IMG/VR virus record: IMGVR_UViG_3300032308_002516
Coordinates: 1-53,900 of that record
Source of the DNA: a virus
DNA: 53,900 bases
Reading direction: 5' to 3' (one strand)
Both the position numbers and the translations under genes were made by a program. The notes beneath the pieces are model-generated. The model made no database searches. It worked only from the letters and a program-made list of their open reading frames with translations, and was not told the origin of the DNA. Positions 39,701 through 47,400 of this stretch are shown here, in pieces; the stretch's first letter is position 1, and every line of letters begins with the position of its first letter.

Positions 39701-39715
39701 TATTTACACTAAATA
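39701..39715. promoter_or_regulatory. Divergent late-type promoter boxes
   Basis: TGTAAATA (39701-39708, minus strand) faces the dockerin-like gene with room for an AAGGAG leader. ACTAAATA (39708-39715, plus) is 6 nt before the SOD ATG at 39722. Both vary from the consensus at one or two bases. Confidence 0.45.
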
Positions 39716-39721
39716 TGCAAT

Positions 39722-40288
39722 ATGGACATAAAAAAGTACGTAGATATTGTCGTTTTGGCAGAATCTAAAGCAGATTCTATAGAACAAGAAAAGCTATCTT
39801 TTGGACATAAAGATCTAGATCCCGTTATGAGCGAAGCCACGCTAAAGTATCACTACGACGGATTAGCTGCCAAATACTCCGAACGCTATAACGCAGGCGA
39901 GGGAGATCCAGATTTTAACTACGGTGGTGCTATGCTCCATAATATCTTCTTTTCTAATTTGGCCCCTCCTAAATCATCAAATAAACCTTCGGGGCTCAGT
40001 AAGACGTTGATAGATAAAAAATACGGTGATTTTGACAAGTTTAAAGCTGCTGTGGAAAAAACTGCTATGTCAATACAGGGCAGCGGTTGGCTATATATGG
40101 ATATGTCTGGAGAAATCCGCACGATACGCAATCATGAGTATAAAAAGAATATGCGTATTGCTATGTTGATCGATTGGTGGGAACATGCTTGGGCCCTTGA
40201 TTATCAACAGGACAAAGCCAAATACCTAAACAATATTTGGCGTATCATCAACTGGGAAACCGTTGACATTAGACTACAAGGAGTGTAA
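39722..40288 (+). CDS. Fe/Mn superoxide dismutase
   Basis: The 188-aa protein has the SOD metal ligands in context: YHYDGLAAKYSERY, GGAMLHNIFF and the IDWWEHAWALDY motif (D-x-W-E-H). It also has SGWLYMDMSG. It disproportionates superoxide. A phage copy could protect infected cells that carry O2- and iron-using enzymes such as those in the first 25 kb. Its stop is next to the start of a 37-aa gene. Confidence 0.9.
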   Translation: MDIKKYVDIVVLAESKADSIEQEKLSFGHKDLDPVMSEATLKYHYDGLAAKYSERYNAGEGDPDFNYGGAMLHNIFFSNLAPPKSSNKPSGLSKTLIDKKYGDFDKFKAAVEKTAMSIQGSGWLYMDMSGEIRTIRNHEYKKNMRIAMLIDWWEHAWALDYQQDKAKYLNNIWRIINWETVDIRLQGV

Positions 40289-40289
40289 A

Positions 40290-40403
40290 ATGTTAGATAC
40301 AATAGTATTATTATTAATTGGTGCCTTCATAGGTTGGCATTTTCCTGAGCCTAGCTGGGCAAAGGTGATCAAAGCCAAAGTTCTAGGAATGATCAAGAAA
40401 TAA
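40290..40403 (+). CDS. 37-aa membrane protein
   Basis: A short gene (ATG 40290 to TAA 40401-40403) directly follows SOD, after an AAGGAG. Its product MLDTIVLLLIGAFIGWHFPEP… has one transmembrane helix and a basic tail. Small proteins with this layout occur in many T4-like phages. Function unknown. Confidence 0.7.
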   Translation: MLDTIVLLLIGAFIGWHFPEPSWAKVIKAKVLGMIKK

Positions 40404-40412
40404 GGAACAAGC

Positions 40413-40799
40413 ATGGCATACTCAGAGAAAGTGATCGATCACTACGAAAATCCACGTAATGTAGGTAGTTTCTCTAAGGATGACTCCGGGGTAGGCACTG
40501 GCATGGTCGGTGCTCCTGCCTGCGGAGACGTGATGAAACTACAGATCAAGGTGGATCATGATACAGGTATTATTACAGACGCTCGCTTTAAAACGTATGG
40601 CTGCGGATCGGCGATCGCAAGTTCCAGCCTTGTCACAGAATGGGTCAAAGGAAAAACACTTGACGAAGCAGGAACAATCAAAAACAGTCAAATCGCAGAA
40701 GAGCTAGCACTTCCCCCAGTTAAGATACATTGTTCAATACTTGCCGAAGACGCTATCAAGGCCGCGATAAATGATTACCGTAACAAATACAGCAGCTGA
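40413..40799 (+). CDS. iscU: Iron-sulfur cluster scaffold IscU
   Basis: The 128-aa protein has the three IscU cysteines in context: ACGD (about C37), YGCGSAIASSS (about C63) and KIHCS (about C107), plus ENPRNVGS. IscU holds a nascent [2Fe-2S] cluster. It overlaps the IscA gene by 29 nt. No IscS is here, so host sulfur donors would be needed. It may serve the Rieske and radical SAM enzymes of the island. Confidence 0.95.
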   Translation: MAYSEKVIDHYENPRNVGSFSKDDSGVGTGMVGAPACGDVMKLQIKVDHDTGIITDARFKTYGCGSAIASSSLVTEWVKGKTLDEAGTIKNSQIAEELALPPVKIHCSILAEDAIKAAINDYRNKYSS

Positions 40800-41097
40800 A
40801 AAAATCCAACAAAATCTAAATCGTAGGGGCAAAGGCAAAGGCATTTCCATAGGCGTAAGAACCACTGGCTGCTCTGGTTTAGCCTATACTTTAGAATATC
40901 TCGACGATACTGGTAATTTAGAACCTGGTTATACCAAGCTCTATGAAAATTTCTGTGTTTATATCAACGGAAAATATCTTCCTTATTTTTCAGAATTAGA
41001 AATAGACTACGTGAAAAACGGCTTGAATGAAGGGTTTGAATTCCGAAATTCCGCTGAAAAAGATCGCTGCGGCTGCGGCGAAAGCTTCAGAATCTAG
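40771..41097 (+). CDS. iscA: A-type Fe-S carrier IscA
   Basis: The 108-aa protein has the IscA three-cysteine pattern: TTGCSGLAY (near C33) and CGCGESF near the C-terminus. It carries Fe-S clusters to target enzymes. It starts within IscU (29-nt overlap) and ends 4 nt over the convergent zinc-ribbon gene. Confidence 0.95.
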   Translation: MITVTNTAAEKIQQNLNRRGKGKGISIGVRTTGCSGLAYTLEYLDDTGNLEPGYTKLYENFCVYINGKYLPYFSELEIDYVKNGLNEGFEFRNSAEKDRCGCGESFRI

Positions 41098-41381
41098 TAC
41101 TTGCCTACTGGCCAGTCTATGCTAGCTGGCATATCCCATATCTTTTTACGCTCGACTCCTTTACGCTGAGCGAATCTTTTAGCATCACAATTAGCACAGC
41201 AATGAAAGTAATTATTGCTGAGTCTCTTTCTGTCTACTTTTTTTAAAGTCCTTTCGAAGACACTGTCACAGTTGTCGCAGCGAAATATAGCCACTGTCTG
41301 CCTACGTAGGTATTCGTGTACTAGACCTAATTTGCTGACCCTTAAATGCTGGATCATTCTTGTTTCTGTCTTGAGGAACAT
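41094..41381 (-). CDS. Small zinc-ribbon protein
   Basis: The 95-aa basic protein has two CxxC motifs (CDNCDSVF and CANCDAKRF) and a KGVERKKIWDMPAS tail. This is the layout of small zinc-finger proteins found in T4-like cyanophages. It may bind DNA or RNA. A TGTAAATA box (41386-41393, minus) is 4 nt from its ATG. Confidence 0.65.
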   Translation of the reverse strand: MFLKTETRMIQHLRVSKLGLVHEYLRRQTVAIFRCDNCDSVFERTLKKVDRKRLSNNYFHCCANCDAKRFAQRKGVERKKIWDMPASIDWPVGKY

Positions 41382-41413
41382 TGATTATTTACATCCGGCT
41401 TATAAAATTTTGG

Positions 41414-41421
41414 GCTAAATA
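41414..41421 (+). promoter_or_regulatory. Late-type promoter box (GCTAAATA)
   Basis: GCTAAATA lies 29 nt before the ATG of the 2858-aa fibre gene at 41451. Confidence 0.45.
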
Positions 41422-41450
41422 TTATCGATAACCATTTACCAGGGTAAATT

Positions 41451-44400
41451 ATGGCACGTAAGATCATTGATATAGGTGTAGTTGGCAATGACGGCACCGG
41501 CGATAGTATTCGCGATTCCTTCCGTAAAGTAAACGAAAACTTCCGTGAACTTTACAGTTCTCTAGGCTTAGGGGAAAGATTAACCCTAATCGAACTAGAC
41601 GACCTGAGATTAAACAGAGATACGCAACCTTATAAAGAATTGGGCGGATATCTAGGACAGGAAAATGCTGTTTTATCTGTAAACACTGACGAAAGCGGTG
41701 TGGCATTTAAACAGTTAGTAGGCGAGGGAGTTGCTATTGATTTCAGCAACCCCGGAGAAATTAGATTTACCACTGAGTTCTCCGCATTGGTTTCTGATCC
41801 TGATCCAAAATTAGGCAGCGATCTCAGCGCCAAATCTGGAGGTCTACAGCATAGAATCGTAGATCTTGGAACTGATCTTAGCCCATTATTCCCTATCTAT
41901 CAACACGAAGCTACTTCTAAGGGCTATGTAGATACTAAGCTAGCCATAGGCGGTACAGAAGCGATTGACCCAAGAACCAACGAAGTAAACACTGCTTTTG
42001 GTAAAATGACTGGTCCTTTGATTCTATCAAGAGACCCACAACCGGACGACGACGAAATCTACGACGGTCTTATCGCAGCTACGAAAAGATATGTTGATAA
42101 TTCGGGTTTCGGATCTAGAGTTAACTTGTATGTGGCCACGTCCGGCGAGGATGATCGAGTAGGTGTTAGCTCAGAATTACAGGGCCGAGCACTGTCTTAT
42201 GCTTATAGAACCCTCGAAGCTGCTTTAAAGAAAGCAGAAGAAATCATGCTAGAATCTCGAGTAGAGATGGGAGCATACAAAAAAGTTTTAACCTATAACG
42301 ACGGTGCTAATCAAGCTACCTTAGATTTCGTCGACGATGCCCCATTCGCTGGATCTGGGTTCGCAGGACAGGTCTATGTCAGTGTAGATACGATCACTAT
42401 TAATAATCCTGGTCAAAACTATGCCGTGGGAGATATCGTCTCACTGTCAGGTGGCGAATCTACACAGGCAGCTACCTATGAAGTATTATCTGTAGGAGCT
42501 CTTCCAGGAACATCTAAAGGTCCTATTCTAACTATTAGACAGCTGACATCTGGTGTATACAGTATAACACCAGGCAGCACAAATGTTCCTACATCAGTAA
42601 ACAGGCCCTTCGGTGTTAATGCTACTTTCAATGTAACCTACAAAGTTAACAATGTTAGAATTAAAACATTGGCTGAAGATGGAATAGATGGAAGAGGTAG
42701 TGGTTATGGCCTAGTGTCTGTACGTATTACCGGTGGGGGCGGTACTGGAGCTTTTGGTACTGCTGAAGTAGTAGGTGGACAAATATTAAGCATTACAGTT
42801 ACAGACCAAGGCAGTGGGTTTACCTCAGTGCCTAATGTGTTTGTCAGCTTGCCTAGATTCTTATTAAAGACAGAATTCCAAAGAACAGACTTTACCGGTG
42901 ACGTTACTACAAACACCGCAGCGGCCATTAGAGGAAGAGACGTTAGAGAAGGACTGTTTCTCAGAGGAGAAACCTCAGGAGCACTGGCTCAGATTCTTTC
43001 TCACAGCGGACAGCTAGATAGCGAAGGTCGTGAAATATTTGATGTCGATATCAAATACGGTACATTCGAATTAAACGAGCCTATATCCTACGGCGACGTT
43101 GCCAAAGAAACACAGATCACTATTTTAGTAGAAACCGGTATCTACGAAGAAAACTTACCGTTACGTGTACCACCTAACGTTTCTATAGTAGGTGATGAAT
43201 TTAGACGTTGTATCGTTAGACCCAAACCTGGACCTAGTTCTAGCCCCTGGGCTTTCACTTATTTCAGAAGAGATATCACTATTGGTGGACCTCCGCTGAC
43301 ACAGCAAGTATTCGACAACGTTGAAGAAATCTGGGAAGAAGAAAATATTCCTGGCGACACGCTGGTATTAACTTCAAGAACTTTCGGTTATCATTATCTA
43401 ACCAATCAAGGTCAACCAGTTATACCTTTGATCAATAACAAAGGATCATACAGAGCTGCTGCAGAACTGTTGAAATTAAACAGACAGTTCTTACAGAAAG
43501 AAGTGATAGCCTGGATCGAATATCAGATCGAACAACAACTGGCTCCATTTGACACTGACCCTACATTTAATTTCAGCAGAAATATCTGCGAAAGGGACGT
43601 AGGATTGTTGATAGATTCTATCGTATTTGACCTTAAGTACGGCGGTTCAGACAGAACCGTGTCCGCAGGTTTAAAATATTTCCAAAACGCCAGTTCTATC
43701 GGTGATCCAGAGGTGGTTCTCACAGAACAACTGTCTCAGACTGTAGCAGCCAACAGAAGGCTGTTAGCACTGGCACAACTAGTCATTAAGAACGTACAGA
43801 TAACAGAACTATTTCAATTCACAGTTCCGCAGATCATTGATAATGCTTTCATAGCAGAAAGTGGTGTAGGTGGAGCAGAAGATTCTATCACCGGTGTAGC
43901 ATTAACCAATCCCGTGGCCATTACCACTTTTAGTGCGCATGGTCTAGCACAGGGACAGAGAATAGTACTCAGCGGAATAGGCGGTGCTGTTGAACTCAAC
44001 GGTAACGACTACTACATCGATATTATCAATGCGGCTTCGTTCTATATTTTCAGAGACGAAGGACTGAACGATCCTATCGACGGAGAAACAGAAGATATAT
44101 CAAACTATACCAGCGGTGGTACAGTGACTAACCTAGGAGGTGTTCTAGGAGATCTTATCGAAATGGCATTTATCGATGTTCTCGAAGGATCAGCTTCTGT
44201 AAACTCTCCTAAAAACAACGATCAGATGGACATGTTCTTGGCTAACGACAGTAATCGTTGGCAAGCTTTAACTGGTCAGGGTCATGGTGGTTTCATGATG
44301 GTTCTGGACCCAACCGGTCAGATCCTTTCTCGTTCTCCATACGCACAGGAATGTGCTTCTTTCTCTGGCAGTACAGGAAAACAAAGATTCGCCGGTGGTA

Positions 44401-47400
44401 TGTATGTTGACGGTTTCGTTGGAAACTTAAAATTCAGAATTATCAGCAAAGACAGTAATACGTTCTTGCGTGTAGGAGAATTAAAAAGATTCCCACAATT
44501 ACCAGCATCGTTTATCGTTGAAGACACTGTTTATCGAATCAACTATGTTAGAGACTTTACATTTAACACTGCAGGATCTACAGCTTCATTCGTTCTAGAC
44601 GAAACCACACCGTGGCCATTTGAACTATTCACCTATGACGACAGCATTTGCTATCGTGACGTAGGACTGATCATAGATGGTCTAGGATTTGATCTAGTAT
44701 TCGGTTCAAACTATCATGCTAGAAAAGCCGGTCTATCGTATAGACAGGCCAACGCTGCGGTAGTAGTAGAAGATCAGTTAGATCTAACTACCAGAGGTAT
44801 TTCTTTAGCACACGATTTAGCTATCGCTAATTTGTCTGCTTATCCAGGAACGCACAGCTCCATTAGAACAGCAGAGCGTATAATCACCGAAATCGTTAGA
44901 AACGGTGCTGTGTTCGCTCCTTCCTTGACACTACCTAATCCTCCAGCATTGCCTGCTGTATTGAACAGTGCTAAGATTCTGTTATTGAATAATATTAGAT
45001 TCATACAAGAAGAAGTCATTGGCTACATCGCAGCAAATTATCCTGTATATAATAGAGACAAATGTTACAGAGATGTAGGTTATATCATTGATGCTGTGTT
45101 TAACGATTTGGTATTTGGTTCAAACTATCAATCTGTTACAGCAGGTTTAGCCTACTATAGAGATATTCCAAGTTCTGCTTATGTGATCAGCGATCAGAAA
45201 CCAGAAACTATCGCTGGTATTAACAAAGCCAGAGATTTGATCTTAGCAATAACCACAGACACTGGTGCTGAATCAGTGATCACTGCTAACTTTGCCATAA
45301 TCACAGACATCATCAACAGCGGTGTGGGTGTTGCTCCTTCCTTGAGTTATCCAACACCAGCAGGCGCTGATTCTGGTTATGTAGCTGCTGCTAACTTAAT
45401 CAATGCTAACAAGGCATTCTTAAAGACCATAGTCACTGGCTGGATCGCAGCACAAGTTACAGGAAACATAGCTCCGTTTACATCTAGCTTTACCTACAAC
45501 ACAGTTAAATGTCAACGAGATGTAGAATTATTAATCGACGCTATCAGATACGATCTGTTATACGGAGGAAATAGTTCTACCGTCACTGCCGGAGAAGCAT
45601 ATTATCAAGGTACTGTGATATCTGGTCAAGTCGATCAGACCGTGGCTGCTTATGAATTTTTACAATCAGTTATCACACAGGTCGCACAGAATATCACAGT
45701 AACTCCTACATACAGCGCATCTCCACAGGTTTCAGGAACTGCAGGATCAAGTGGTGCTGCTGATTTTATTTCTTCTAGACTAGACGAAATAGTAATTTTA
45801 GTTGAAGGTGGTGTAGTAACTGTTTCGAATCCTTCATACACTCTGGGCAACAGCACATATGCTGCTCAACGAGTTTTAGTACAGGCAGAAAAAGTTAATG
45901 TACAAGAAGACACAGTAGATTGGTTAGAAAGTTCTGAAACTGTGTTTGCCTATGATGATATCAAGTGTCGTAGAGACGTTGGTTATATCATAGAAGGAGT
46001 AGTCTACGATATTCTTTACGGCGGTAACAGCCAGAGCGTGGATTCAGGTAAGAAATATTACAGCAGTATATTACCTGGCGGTCCTTCACAGATTCCAGCG
46101 ACACAGAAAGCTGCTACTATCGATGCTCTAGGACATGCTAGATATCTAGCCAAGCAGGTGATATTAAACGCACCCCCTGCCATAGTCTACAGTACCGAAC
46201 CACAGATCACTGGATCTGCTTCTGATGTTACCACACAGAATCTCATAAATTCATTGATGTTGATCATCGAGGATATAATTGATAACGGTGTCAGCGCAGC
46301 ACCTGCTATAGTGTTACCTGACTTAGAGGATTATGTATATTCACCGACTATCAAAGCTGCTAAAGTCATATTAGACAGTGAAAGAACTGCTATACAACAG
46401 GCAGTGGTTGATTTCGTAGATGATAATGCTAACCTATACGAAGTTCTAACTCCTGGTAATAGATCTATGTTGAGCAACGACTTTACACAGCTCAACGACA
46501 TGGGCTACGGTGTAGTAGTAAACAACGGCGGCTTATCAGAGTGCGTCAGTATGTTTACCTACTACAACTATATTTCTTACTACTCAGTAAACGGTGGTCA
46601 GATTCGTTCCGTAGCAGGTTCATCAGCACACGGTGTGTATGCTTTGGTAGCAGAGGGTGCTGATCCATTAGAAGTTCCAACGCCGGTAACATTGTATTAT
46701 GATCTAAGCCAAGGTGGAGAATGTTATTTCCCCAGCGGTGTCTATGCCAACGTACAAGGTGGTCAGGAATTATATGTTACAAATTACGAATACGTTCCTC
46801 TAGATAACAGTGAGATCGAAATCGATCACGGTCTAGGATCACTATACAGATATCCAGTTACCACAGTGAGCACATCAGGTCTTCCTGCAGGTATAGCCAA
46901 ACTAAATCTTAAGAGTGCTGCAGGAGTCGGCGAAGAAGGTCTAGTAAGACAAGTTCCTAATGGCACAAAAATTACATTTAGACAGGCTTCACAGACAGTA
47001 TTAACTGGAGATGTTGTTGACGTTGTAACAAGACCATCAACTGGTTTGGTATTAAGAGAAGCCAATACAGTTTATCGTATTCTACAATTCCAAGACTATC
47101 CAGAACCACAGGGACCAAGATCAATAACACTGACATTAGGAACCCCTGGTTATGTGAACAGAGTTGATCACGGACTGTTGCCTGGATATCAGGTTTCATT
47201 CCAGACCACAGGTTCATTACCTACTGGAATTACAGCTGGTGAAATATACTACGTTTTAGCCGACGGTTACACCGAAGATAGATTTGCATTTTCTGCTACT
47301 AAAACAGGTTTGCCAATAACTCTATCCGGTTCGCAGACTGGATCAGCTAGTTATCTTGTAAGAGGACTAGCTAGAACCACTATGCGTGAGAACTATGACT

